NCBI RefSeq assembly: GCF_017695955.1
Contig: NZ_JAAORO010000003.1
Coordinates: 1 to 64,000 of the forward strand
Direction of reading: 5' to 3'
DNA length: 64,000 bases
Origin: Prochlorococcus marinus XMU1419
Lineage (GTDB): Bacteria; Cyanobacteriota; Cyanobacteriia; PCC-6307; Cyanobiaceae
The notes beneath the pieces are model-generated. The model saw only the letters and a program-made list of their open reading frames with translations. It searched no databases and was not told the DNA's origin. The position numbers were made by a program, and so were the translations under genes. Positions 48,248-58,148 of this stretch are shown one piece after another. The first letter of the stretch is position 1; each line of letters starts with the position of its first letter.

Positions 48248-48697
48248 ATGCATTTTCATGAATTAGAAAAAAATAATGGTTTCACATTAATAGAGCTCGC
48301 AATTGTTATTGGCGTATTAGGAATACTTTCAATAATTGCCATACCATCATTTTTAACTGTTATTGAAAAGAGTGCAGATAGAGTCGTCAGAACGAGTCTT
48401 TTGCAATCATTTAAAGAATGTCAAATAGGTATCATTAGTGATGAAGAAATTCCAACTTTTCAATTAGATATGGGAACTATCAGAAGAAATGGTTTTTATA
48501 GGTTTTATCAACAATATGATTACATTCCAAGAAAAGATGGCTCAATACCACCAACTATACTTGGGAATTGCTTAGGACCTTTAGGCCCTCATAGATTAGG
48601 AGTAATAAAAATAAAAGGAAAAAATAAGAATGGAGAGCTTTGGATAAACTTAAGTACTGGAGAAAAAACTAATAAAGGGCGATTAATGTGGGATTAA
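48248..48697 (+). CDS. Type IV pilin-like protein
   Basis: The protein has 149 residues. The class III signal is HELEKNNG cut before FTLIELAIVIGVLGILSIIA, with Gly at -1 and Glu at +5. A globular domain with two Cys follows (FKECQIGI...LGNCLGPLG). It is processed by prepilin peptidase and assembled into a pilus or pseudopilus. No assembly genes are nearby. It is convergent with the giant secreted protein gene. Confidence 0.85.
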   Translation: MHFHELEKNNGFTLIELAIVIGVLGILSIIAIPSFLTVIEKSADRVVRTSLLQSFKECQIGIISDEEIPTFQLDMGTIRRNGFYRFYQQYDYIPRKDGSIPPTILGNCLGPLGPHRLGVIKIKGKNKNGELWINLSTGEKTNKGRLMWD

Positions 48698-48744
48698 ATA
48701 AAAAAACACAAGTTGCCAATTATTTTTAAATATATAATTTGGCA

Positions 48745-51700
48745 TTAGATAGAAACTTTTTCTTGTTCTTGAGTATTTAAAGCGGGTTCTTCATTAAGAG
48801 AGGCTAATAAGTTATTGTTTAAATCTTCAAATAAAGGTAGTTGATCATGATTAATATCACTACTTCCTAAGGCATCCAAATTATTAAGCTCATATCCAGA
48901 GTCTAAAGAAATTCTCTCAAAAGATTCGAATGAATTATTTCCTAAAATTAATTGGTCTTCAAAGAATAAACTATCTTCTTGAATATTTTCCAAATCTTCT
49001 GAAGTGAAAATTGCCTGAACAAATTCTCTTGTTACTCCATCAGTATCTATATAAGACCCTTTTGCATTAATAGTATTACCCTCTATCTCATCTTCCATAA
49101 TTTCAGCTAACAGTGATATTGATTCGATTCCAACTTCATTTAAAGTTGAAAGTTCTCCACTGCTTGAAATTCCATCAGAGTTAAGATCTTGCCATATCAT
49201 TACTTGTTCAAATAACTCATCTTGATAATTAATTAAGTCATCATTGTTAGAGTCAATACTATTTAATGAATCTAATGAGGAGTTAAATGAACCAGAATTA
49301 AAGTGTTCTGAAAATACCTCTGACATATCATTTATTATTCCATCATCATTTAAATCCATCACAAGTAATCCATCATCAGGAGCAGTCCATCCTGTAATTT
49401 CTAAATCACCATCAACATCTACATCAAATAAAACTTTTTCTCTTGTACTTAATAGTTCAATTCCGTCGTTATCAAGGTCAAATATTAGCGGGTCATTACC
49501 ATCGCAATTATTCTCATACCAAGCGATAGTATCGTCGTTATATGAAGCTGAAACAATATCTAAATCACCATCATTATCTAAATCCGCAAGGACTACTGAA
49601 TCTGCACCATCAGCACTTGTTGCAATATCGGTTGCGGAAAATGTAGGATCTGCTGCTCCATTATTTACATACCAGGCAATAGTATCGTCATTGAATGAGG
49701 CGGATACAATATCCATATCTCCATCATTATCAAGGTCACCAGCCACAAGATCTCTTGCTCCGTCTGCAGAAGTTGCCACTGTATGAGTAGTCCATGTCAT
49801 ATTCCAGGTCGCACCACTACTTTCATACCATGCAATAGTGTCATCGTTAAAGGAAGCTGACAATACATCTAAATCTCCATCATTGTCCATATCAGCAATA
49901 AATACATCTTCAGGACCATTTGGGAAATTAGAGGATACAGCTCCAGAAGCTACACTCCATACCTCCCCTGAAGGTCCGGCATTTTTGATCCAGTTAATGG
50001 TGTTATAAGGTGAATCAGCTCCAGAGACTCCGTTAATATCAGTAAAATTTGCCGACACCCAATCTAATCTACCGTTGCCAGTAATATCTGCCGCATAAAC
50101 AGACCGAGCTCCATCTGCGCTTCCATTTATATGTCCTCCATTTAGTAAGGAAAAACTTGGATTTGCTGCTCCGTCATTTATATGAACCTCATTTGTACCC
50201 TTAAATCCATTAAGAGGAACCTCTTTTTCTGACGAAGCGGTAATAATATCTAAATGTCCATCCCTATTGATATCTGCTACAAATAATCCGTGTGCTCCTG
50301 TAAGGTTTGTATTTATATCAGCAGCAGTAAATGATGGGTTTGCTGCTCCATTATTTTCATACCAAGCAAGAGTATTATCCTCTGATGAAACCGAAAGAAT
50401 ATCTAAATCTCCATCACCATCAATGTCAGCTATAGCGACTTCCTTAGCTCCATCTGCACTTGTAGCAATATCAGCAGCAGTAAAAGTTGGATTAGTCGCT
50501 CCATCATTTTCATACCAGGCAATAGTATCATCAAGTTCTGACGCGGATATGATATCTAAATCTCCATCACCATCTAAATCTGCGACTTTCACATCTTTTG
50601 CTCCATCTGCACTTGTAGCAATATCAGCGGCAGTAAAACTTAAAGCATCATCATCAGTGATCGTTAATGTAGCTGTTGTTATGTAATTATTGGATTCTAT
50701 TAATCCATCAGTTGGAGAGACAAAGGCGTTCGAAGGTCTAGTAAATTTTACAGTTACGACTTCATCCGCCTCTGGAGTGGAATCAGCAAGAATTGGAATG
50801 GTAAATGTTCCTGATGTGGCGCCTGCAGAAATTTCTAGAGTGCCAGATGTTGATGTGTAATCAGATCCTGATGTAGCTGTTTGACCAACGGTAAGTAAAG
50901 CAATTTTATGATCATTATGAGAACTTGAAACAACATCTAGATCACCATCATTATCAACATCTCCTATTGCAATGTTGTGAGGTTTATCAAATTGATCTGC
51001 GAAAAGATTTTGACCACCCCATGTTGGATCTGCTGCTCCATTATTAAGCCAGTAAGATATAGAATCAGCATCTTGAGCTGTCACCATGACATCTAAATCG
51101 CCATCTTTATCTATATCGAGAACCTCAACATCCCTTGCTCCATCAATCGATGTTGCAATATTTGCAGCAGACCATGTTGGATCTGCTTCTCCATTGTTCT
51201 CATACCAGCGAACAGTATCATCAGTAAATGATGCGACAACAATATCCATATCTCCATCAGCATCCATGTCATCAACCTGGATTCCATGAGCACCGGATAC
51301 GTTGGTTGCGATATTAGCTGCTGCAAAAGATGGATCTGCTGCTCCGTTATTTTCATACCAGGCAACTGTACTGTCGTTTACTGATGTTGAGATAATATCT
51401 AAATCGCCATCAGCATCCATATCAGCAATAAATACTTCATGAGGATTATCTGCACTTGTTGCTATAACGGTTGTCGCAAATGTTGGATCTGCTGCTCCAT
51501 TATTTTCAAACCAGGTGATTTCATCATCATTACCAGAAGCAGAAATAATATCTAAATCTCCATCTCCATCTATATCTCCAACATGAACATCATTTAATCC
51601 ATCTGTACCTGTACTAATAGTTGTTTTAGTGAATGAAGGATTTGCCGCGCCGTTATTTTCATACCAAGCAACGCTGTCTCCGTAGAATGCCCCCCCGACA

Positions 51701-54111
51701 AAATCTAAATCTCCATCTCCATCTATATCAGCAATATGGATAGCCTTTGCTCCGTCAGCTGAGGTATCAATACTTGACTGAGTCCAAGAACTTCCATTAT
51801 TTTCTAACCATCCAAAAGTATCACTAGTTAAAGCTGCATAAACGATATCTAGATCTCCATCGCCATCCATATCTCCAAGTTCTACTCCTTCTGCATTAGT
51901 TACATTGCTTACAAGTGTTTCACCTGTAAATGTTGGGTATTGAGTATTGATAGTTTCATAATTTAGGGTTATATCTCTAGACGATGCATTAGATAGATTC
52001 ACTGTAAATGTTGCATTAGCAGCATTTTCATTTGAAGTGGTTACATCTGCAATTGATAGAACATGATTTTGTGCGGCACCAAGATTTTCATACCAAACAA
52101 TAGTATCGTCATTATGAGATGCTGAAGCTGCATCGGTATCTCCATCTCCATCAATATCTGCAAAAAATATATTTTCTGCTCCATTCGGAAGAGTTGTTGT
52201 TTTATCTATTAATGTCCAAGTTGGATTTGCTGCTCCATCACTCGCATACCAGGCAGCAATATCAGTTGAACTATTACTGTTAAGTCCATCACTACCAACA
52301 ATTCCAATATCTAAATCTCCATCAAAGTCAACATCTGCAACGTCTAATCCAATTGGGGTATCAAAGCCGGTAATAATATCAGAAGCAGTAAATGTAGGAT
52401 CTGCTGCTCCATTGTTTTTAAATAAAACAACCTTATCTCCAATGGAAGCAGAAGCAAGAATATCTATATCTCCATCAGCATCCATATCCTTTGCATAGAC
52501 ATGATATGCACCATCAATATTGGTGGCTATATCTGCTGCTGTAAATGTTGGATTCGCTGCTCCATTATTTTCGTACCAGGCAATAGTATCGTCGTTGTAA
52601 GAAGAAGAAAGAATATCTATATCTCCGTCACTATCTAAGTCAACTAAGAAAACAGAATTTGCTCCATCAGCACTTGTGGCTATGTCAGCTGCTGTCCATG
52701 TTGGATTTGCAGCTCCATCATTTTCATACCAGGCAATTGTGTCATCTAAAGAAGAAGCAGAAACTATATCTAAATCTCCATCTCCATCTAAATCTGCAAC
52801 CTGGACATCATTTGCATTATCAGCACTTGTAGCGATAACAGCTTTAGTAAAGGTAGGATCTGCTTGGCCATTATTTTCATACCATGCAATAGTGTCATCA
52901 TTCTCAGAGGCAGAAAGTATATCTAAATCTCCATCATTATCCATATCTGCTACAGTTATTTCTCTTACAGAATCTGCATTAGTGGCAATAGTAGATGCAG
53001 TAAATGTAGGGTTTATATTGCCGTTGTTTTCAAACCATCTAATGGTGTCATCATGAATAGAACTGGCGACGATATCCATATCACCATCACTATCCATATC
53101 TGCTACATGTACGTCATAGGCTCCGTCTGCAGACAGATAAATATATTCCCCTACAAAATTTAAAACCTCATTGCTGGTTGCATATTCAACAGTAACCTTG
53201 TTTGTTGTTGCTTCAGTAAGTGAAACTGTTAAGGCAAGATTCCCATCACTTTCTGAAACTACTACATCTTTTATTGATATACCCGGAATAATAGGAGTCT
53301 TTACTGGATCCTTGGGAAGATAAACAAAGGTTTCTTTTTTTGAAGTCTCAAAAGATTCATCAATTGATATATCTATTGAACTTGAGAAAAATGTATTCTC
53401 GGAAAAAAATCCAGTATCTGGATTGAAGACTAAACTATAAAGACTTCTCTCTGAATAAGAGAGATCAATATCCCTATCAAAAGATAGATTTTCATCTTTT
53501 GAGTAAAATGAATCAGCTTCATCGCTGCTAATAAATAAGCTTTCTTGTAAAGATAAATCTAGAGATTCTGAGAGTGATATATCGAAATTAACGTCATAAA
53601 GAAATGTTTGTGTGTAATATCCTGTAATTGCGTCATATGAAAAATTCTCAAAATAAACATCACTAAAAGAAATATCTAAATCTCTTTCAAAAGATAATGA
53701 AGATTGAGAATTAAATAATGTATTTGTAAAACCGGGTTCACCTGTAAAAATATCTTCAGTACCTTGCGAACTAAATATTGTCGTTTCTGAATTAATATCA
53801 AGAGTTTCTGAAAAATTAAAATCAATATCTAGGGTTGAAAAGTTAGTCTGAGAAAATGAACCAGTAAAAGGCGAAAAATATGATTGATTAGTTTCTAAAA
53901 ACTCAAAATTTAAATCAAATGAAGAAGAATATTGATAATCAAAATTTGATTCAATAAAAATTGATCCTTCACTATCAATTATATTTGGCTGTTGAATTTT
54001 ATTTTTGTTATTTTCTATATCTTTGTCATTGTTGTTCCACGGTAAAATATTCTGAATCCTCTCAAGGAACCCAGGATTAGAATTTAATGGTTTACCTGCT
54101 GAATCTGTAAT
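48745..54111 (-). CDS. Giant FG-GAP/Calx-beta secreted protein, likely ATT start
   Basis: The frame is open from 54111 to the stop at 48745 (1,788 codons), but has no ATG, GTG or TTG before 53097. AGGAG stands seven bases before ATT at 54111, giving TDSAGKPLNSNPGFLERIQ. The order is an N-terminal Ser/Phe/Asp-rich region (about 340), a Calx-beta segment, about thirty FG-GAP/VCBS repeats (DMDNDGDLDI) with two more Calx-beta inserts, and a calcium-binding-like C-terminus (FDLDNDGIELL). The type I secretion genes just upstream point to export as a surface or released adhesin. Confidence 0.8.
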   Translation of the reverse strand: MTDSAGKPLNSNPGFLERIQNILPWNNNDKDIENNKNKIQQPNIIDSEGSIFIESNFDYQYSSSFDLNFEFLETNQSYFSPFTGSFSQTNFSTLDIDFNFSETLDINSETTIFSSQGTEDIFTGEPGFTNTLFNSQSSLSFERDLDISFSDVYFENFSYDAITGYYTQTFLYDVNFDISLSESLDLSLQESLFISSDEADSFYSKDENLSFDRDIDLSYSERSLYSLVFNPDTGFFSENTFFSSSIDISIDESFETSKKETFVYLPKDPVKTPIIPGISIKDVVVSESDGNLALTVSLTEATTNKVTVEYATSNEVLNFVGEYIYLSADGAYDVHVADMDSDGDMDIVASSIHDDTIRWFENNGNINPTFTASTIATNADSVREITVADMDNDGDLDILSASENDDTIAWYENNGQADPTFTKAVIATSADNANDVQVADLDGDGDLDIVSASSLDDTIAWYENDGAANPTWTAADIATSADGANSVFLVDLDSDGDIDILSSSYNDDTIAWYENNGAANPTFTAADIATNIDGAYHVYAKDMDADGDIDILASASIGDKVVLFKNNGAADPTFTASDIITGFDTPIGLDVADVDFDGDLDIGIVGSDGLNSNSSTDIAAWYASDGAANPTWTLIDKTTTLPNGAENIFFADIDGDGDTDAASASHNDDTIVWYENLGAAQNHVLSIADVTTSNENAANATFTVNLSNASSRDITLNYETINTQYPTFTGETLVSNVTNAEGVELGDMDGDGDLDIVYAALTSDTFGWLENNGSSWTQSSIDTSADGAKAIHIADIDGDGDLDFVGGAFYGDSVAWYENNGAANPSFTKTTISTGTDGLNDVHVGDIDGDGDLDIISASGNDDEITWFENNGAADPTFATTVIATSADNPHEVFIADMDADGDLDIISTSVNDSTVAWYENNGAADPSFAAANIATNVSGAHGIQVDDMDADGDMDIVVASFTDDTVRWYENNGEADPTWSAANIATSIDGARDVEVLDIDKDGDLDVMVTAQDADSISYWLNNGAADPTWGGQNLFADQFDKPHNIAIGDVDNDGDLDVVSSSHNDHKIALLTVGQTATSGSDYTSTSGTLEISAGATSGTFTIPILADSTPEADEVVTVKFTRPSNAFVSPTDGLIESNNYITTATLTITDDDALSFTAADIATSADGAKDVKVADLDGDGDLDIISASELDDTIAWYENDGATNPTFTAADIATSADGAKEVAIADIDGDGDLDILSVSSEDNTLAWYENNGAANPSFTAADINTNLTGAHGLFVADINRDGHLDIITASSEKEVPLNGFKGTNEVHINDGAANPSFSLLNGGHINGSADGARSVYAADITGNGRLDWVSANFTDINGVSGADSPYNTINWIKNAGPSGEVWSVASGAVSSNFPNGPEDVFIADMDNDGDLDVLSASFNDDTIAWYESSGATWNMTWTTHTVATSADGARDLVAGDLDNDGDMDIVSASFNDDTIAWYVNNGAADPTFSATDIATSADGADSVVLADLDNDGDLDIVSASYNDDTIAWYENNCDGNDPLIFDLDNDGIELLSTREKVLFDVDVDGDLEITGWTAPDDGLLVMDLNDDGIINDMSEVFSEHFNSGSFNSSLDSLNSIDSNNDDLINYQDELFEQVMIWQDLNSDGISSSGELSTLNEVGIESISLLAEIMEDEIEGNTINAKGSYIDTDGVTREFVQAIFTSEDLENIQEDSLFFEDQLILGNNSFESFERISLDSGYELNNLDALGSSDINHDQLPLFEDLNNNLLASLNEEPALNTQEQEKVSI

Positions 54112-54222
54112 GAATAAGCTCCTTTTTAGAACTTAATAAGTTAATTATATTTTATTCGGTTTTCTTAAAATGATGTAAAAATTACTGAAACAATAATATA
54201 AAACTTTATTTTTAATTTCTTC

Positions 54223-55215
54223 TTAATTTTTAATACCTTTTAGAGAATCTAATGCCCTATCAATTGAATCAGTAAGAAGACTAATAACAGGCTTATCTCT
54301 TACTTTAAGATTAACTGATACGCTTTGACCAGATCTTACTTTGTAAATATTTCCATTTTTAGTCAAATATTGCTCAGAAAGACTTATATAGGCAGGAAAT
54401 CGTGGCTCTGGGTTCTGGTAATCAGATGGGAGTACTTCATCACCCACAAATTTCAAGTTCCCTTGAATAGATCCAAATTGAGTGAAAGGATAAGCATCTA
54501 CCCTAATATCTGCTTCCATTTGATTTTTAACAAACCCAACATCATTATTTGATAAGAAAACTTTTGCCTCAACATCACCATCAGGAACTATATTCAACAA
54601 ATTCTCTCCTAGAGTAGAAGTATATCCAATACTTTGAGGGATTAAATTAAAAACTTTACCTTTAACTGGCGATAAAATTATAGTCTTTTTTTTATCAAAA
54701 TTTATCTCTTTAATTTTTGCCTGAATTTGTTTAACCTCAAAATTTACTTGGTTAACTTTTTTTTCCTGTTGTAAATATTGAATCATCTGAATTCCACCTA
54801 TTTCAGCTAAAGTTGAAACTTCTTTAAGAATATCTTCTTCTAACTTCTTAGAGATTATTAATTCTTCAAGTTTTGCCTTCAAGCTCTCCTCTCTCGCAAA
54901 CAAAACGTTTGAGTCAAATTCAATAAGTTTATCCCCAGCATTTACACTTTTCCCTTCACTTACATAAATTTTGCTAATAATTCCTGAAATTGGAGATTTA
55001 ATTGGTCTTTCTGCACCAATTGCTTGCAGTTCTCCTCTAGCAATGACAACCTCATCAATTCTTGAAATGCATGAAAAAACGAGCCCAAAGCCAAAACTAC
55101 TTGCTATTGACCAAATTAGAGCTTTTGTCCATTTTGGAGGTTGTTTGTAAACTAAATCTTGTCCAGTAGAATTTAAAAAATAATCATCAGAATTAACATT
55201 CATATTTTCGGTCAT
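54223..55215 (-). CDS. hlyD: HlyD-family membrane fusion protein of type I secretion
   Basis: The protein has 330 residues. One helix (ALIWSIASSFGFGLVFSCIS) is followed by a lipoyl half (PIKSPISGIISKIYVSEGKS), a short coiled coil (about 110-170), the second lipoyl half (ILSPVKGKVFNLIP) and a beta-barrel end (VNLKVRDKPVI). It links the inner ABC exporter to TolC. It lies five bases after the exporter gene and 110 bases before the giant protein gene. Its coiled coil is shorter than in E. coli HlyD. Confidence 0.88.
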   Translation of the reverse strand: MTENMNVNSDDYFLNSTGQDLVYKQPPKWTKALIWSIASSFGFGLVFSCISRIDEVVIARGELQAIGAERPIKSPISGIISKIYVSEGKSVNAGDKLIEFDSNVLFAREESLKAKLEELIISKKLEEDILKEVSTLAEIGGIQMIQYLQQEKKVNQVNFEVKQIQAKIKEINFDKKKTIILSPVKGKVFNLIPQSIGYTSTLGENLLNIVPDGDVEAKVFLSNNDVGFVKNQMEADIRVDAYPFTQFGSIQGNLKFVGDEVLPSDYQNPEPRFPAYISLSEQYLTKNGNIYKVRSGQSVSVNLKVRDKPVISLLTDSIDRALDSLKGIKN

Positions 55216-55220
55216 ATTAT

Positions 55221-58139
55221 CTAATTTTCTCTTTCATGAAAAAGTGCTTTATAACGGCCCGCTAAAGACATAAGTTCATTATGTGAACCGTTTTCGACTA
55301 TGGTTCCATTATATAGATAAAAGATTTGATCGGCTTCAATAAAGTTATTTAATCTATGACTAATAAAAATTACCGTTTTTTTATCTGATATATTTAATAA
55401 ATTTTGTAGAATTTTTTTCTCTGATTTTACATCTAGAGAGCTTGTAGCTTCGTCTAATAGTAATAATTTTGGACTTTGCAAAAACATTCTTGCCATTGCA
55501 ATTCTCTGACGCTGTCCACCAGATAAATTTGCACCTCTTTCTCCTACTTCAGTACTATAACCAGAAGATAATTTCTGAATAAAGTCATGAGCGTCGGCCA
55601 ACTTTGCAGCTTTAGATATCTCATCAAAATTAGCTTCTGGCTTTGCTAAAGCTATGTTTTGTTGTACGGTACCTTTAAACAAAATACTATCTTGAGGGAC
55701 AACTCCAATCTGCGATCTATATGAGTATAAGTTTACTTTTGAGATATCAAAATCATCAATTCTAATAATTCCATTTGTTGGAATTAGAATCTGATTTATA
55801 AGCTTGAGTAAAGTACTCTTTCCTGAACCGCTCTCACCAACAACACCAATAAAACTTCCAGATGGAATCTGGAAATTAATATTTTTTAAAATCAATTTGC
55901 TTGTATCAGAAAATTTAAAATTTACATTTTCAAATTCAATCTTTCCATTTATTGGAGGCATTGGAGGAAGATCTTTGCCAATGATCTCTATCTCCTGAGG
56001 GTTATCAATAATATCTGAAATTCTCTCAAGAGATAAAGCTGTCTCTTGAAAGTTTTGTGACATCGTGGTTAATCTCAAAATTGGACCTGTTACATATCCA
56101 GATAAAATTCTAAATGCAATTAATTGCCCAATTGTTAATCTTCCTTGTAAAACAAGAATGGCTCCTGCCCAAATAACTAAAAGCCCTGAAAGTTGAGAAA
56201 GAAAATTGCTTGCTGATCCAGAAATAGATTTAGTTAAAGTATTTCTGAATCCCGCCTTCATCTGCTTACCATATAGTTGCCCCCATTTCCATTCGCTAGG
56301 AACCTCAATACCTTGGCCTTTAATTGTATCCAAGCTTGAAATAGTCTCAACCATATGACTTTGCAAATTAGCATTAGCTATATTTTTTTCTCTGATTTGA
56401 CGCCTAATGATTGGGGATATAGATAAAGTTAATAATACAAAAAATGGAATAACAGCTAAAGCTATAAAAGTAAGTTGTATTGAATAAATCATCATTACAG
56501 CAATGTAAATTATTGAAAAAACAACATCTAAGATAAGAGTCAGAGCTGTACCTGTAAGGAATTCCCTGATTTTTTCAAGTTCACTTATTCTGCTACTGGT
56601 TTCTCCTACTGTTCGTTTTGAAAAATAAGCTGAGGGTAGTCTAAGTAAATGATTAATAATTTTCCCCCCAAGGGATAAATCTATCCTATTTGAAGTGTCA
56701 GAGAATAAATATGTCCTTAAAGAAGATAACAAAGCTTGAGCTAAAGCCATTGCGATAAGAAGAGTACCTAAAACATTGAGACTTGAAATATTGCCTTGAT
56801 TTATTACAGCATCAATTATTTGCTGAATTAAAAGAGGATTAAAAAGTGCTAATAGCTGAACAAAAAAGCTCGCTATAACTACTTGTAATAAAGTAACTTT
56901 ATGTCGCTTTATTGATGGTAAAAACCAGGAGAATCCAAATCTATTTTTAGGAGAACTTGGAGTCTTTTCTAAATAAAGAAACTTTAAGTCATTTTTAACG
57001 ATAATATTTTCTAATTTATCAACCTCTATCCAGTATGGCTTGACAGATGGATCCCCAACATAAAATTGATTATTTTTAAATTCCCAAAGAATTATAGGTT
57101 TATTCTCATATATAAAAACAGAAGGTAATGGAATTCTTTTTATTAAACTTTTAGAATCTGGCTTCAAGGGGGTAGTTCTTAAACCAAGAAAGTTTATTAA
57201 AGCTGCTAATTTGGAAATATTTATTTGTTCATTATCAGAAAAATTATTTTGATCATCAATTATTCTTTTTAAAATGTCTTTCCTAAAAGGTAAATCAAAA
57301 AATCTTGATAACATTCTCAAACAAGCTATTGTACTTCTACTAACTCCCACCCCACTGAAATGCGGAAAGCCATCTTGATAGTTTATGGAACCAAACATAT
57401 CAGAAAGAGCTTCTCTTTTGTCATTTAAATTATTCTTATTTGAGAAACCAACTTTCTCCTCTATATCCTCTCCATATGATATTTGTTTCTTATTTGACAA
57501 TATGGAAAGTTTTGAAGTTTCAATCATTCTCGCAGGTAAATTTCCAATCACTTCGAACTTATCTCCATTACTTACAACATCACCTTCAATATGATTTTTG
57601 ATATTATTTGAAGTTATTAGAAATTTCTTTAAATTAGATCTAAGAATATGTTTACCAGGCTTAAATAATTTAATTTTGTTTTCTGGATTTTCATTAAAGT
57701 TTTTAAGGTTTTCAATAAAGTCAATATTTTTAATTTTTAATTTATTTTCTAATTTAATCAAAATATTCAAAAACTCATATTTAGTAAAATTATCAAAGAA
57801 ATTAAATTTAGTTTCATATTGTGCCAAAAAACTTAGAAAATAATCTTTTAAAAGATAATTAGCTTCAATTTTACTCGAAGCTCTTAAAGAAGTACCTTTT
57901 ATTCCGCAAAGTATTTGTTCTAAACCAACAATATCACCAGTTTTATATATTTTTATAGTTGATAGTTCATTACTTTTATCTTTATAAATTAATCTCAATT
58001 CTCCTTTCATAATATGCAAAATCCCCTCTGGAATAGAATCAAAATCGCAAAAAACCTGACCTACTGAAAATTCAATTTTCTCCGATTTTTTCTTAAATAA
58101 TTCTCGAAGTTCTTCTGGTATTTGATCAAATCTTTTCAT
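55221..58139 (-). CDS. Type I secretion ABC exporter with CNMP and C39-like domains
   Basis: The protein has 972 residues. A cyclic-nucleotide-binding-like domain fills about 1-130 (FSVGQVFCDFDSIPEGILHI). A C39-like domain lies at about 255-395 (VSRSTIACLRMLSRFFDLPF); the catalytic Cys motif is not in place, so it probably binds substrate without cutting. The ABC membrane domain follows (410-690), then the ATPase: Walker A GVVGESGSGKSTLLKL, signature LSGGQRQRIAMAR, Walker B LLLLDEATSSLD. CNMP-C39-ABC exporters of this kind are known in cyanobacteria. Confidence 0.88.
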   Translation of the reverse strand: MKRFDQIPEELRELFKKKSEKIEFSVGQVFCDFDSIPEGILHIMKGELRLIYKDKSNELSTIKIYKTGDIVGLEQILCGIKGTSLRASSKIEANYLLKDYFLSFLAQYETKFNFFDNFTKYEFLNILIKLENKLKIKNIDFIENLKNFNENPENKIKLFKPGKHILRSNLKKFLITSNNIKNHIEGDVVSNGDKFEVIGNLPARMIETSKLSILSNKKQISYGEDIEEKVGFSNKNNLNDKREALSDMFGSINYQDGFPHFSGVGVSRSTIACLRMLSRFFDLPFRKDILKRIIDDQNNFSDNEQINISKLAALINFLGLRTTPLKPDSKSLIKRIPLPSVFIYENKPIILWEFKNNQFYVGDPSVKPYWIEVDKLENIIVKNDLKFLYLEKTPSSPKNRFGFSWFLPSIKRHKVTLLQVVIASFFVQLLALFNPLLIQQIIDAVINQGNISSLNVLGTLLIAMALAQALLSSLRTYLFSDTSNRIDLSLGGKIINHLLRLPSAYFSKRTVGETSSRISELEKIREFLTGTALTLILDVVFSIIYIAVMMIYSIQLTFIALAVIPFFVLLTLSISPIIRRQIREKNIANANLQSHMVETISSLDTIKGQGIEVPSEWKWGQLYGKQMKAGFRNTLTKSISGSASNFLSQLSGLLVIWAGAILVLQGRLTIGQLIAFRILSGYVTGPILRLTTMSQNFQETALSLERISDIIDNPQEIEIIGKDLPPMPPINGKIEFENVNFKFSDTSKLILKNINFQIPSGSFIGVVGESGSGKSTLLKLINQILIPTNGIIRIDDFDISKVNLYSYRSQIGVVPQDSILFKGTVQQNIALAKPEANFDEISKAAKLADAHDFIQKLSSGYSTEVGERGANLSGGQRQRIAMARMFLQSPKLLLLDEATSSLDVKSEKKILQNLLNISDKKTVIFISHRLNNFIEADQIFYLYNGTIVENGSHNELMSLAGRYKALFHEREN

Positions 58140-58148
58140 AAAAAATTT

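Noticed and set aside
49244-53056. Plus-strand reading frames rich in Ser/Ile opposite the giant gene
   Set aside because: They are shadows of the DGD-type repeat codons and have no independent start signals.
48745-53097. The giant protein starting at the ATG at 53097
   Set aside because: The frame continues upstream with a complete FG-GAP repeat and a Calx-beta segment; the internal ATG lies within a repeat (VADMDSDGD).
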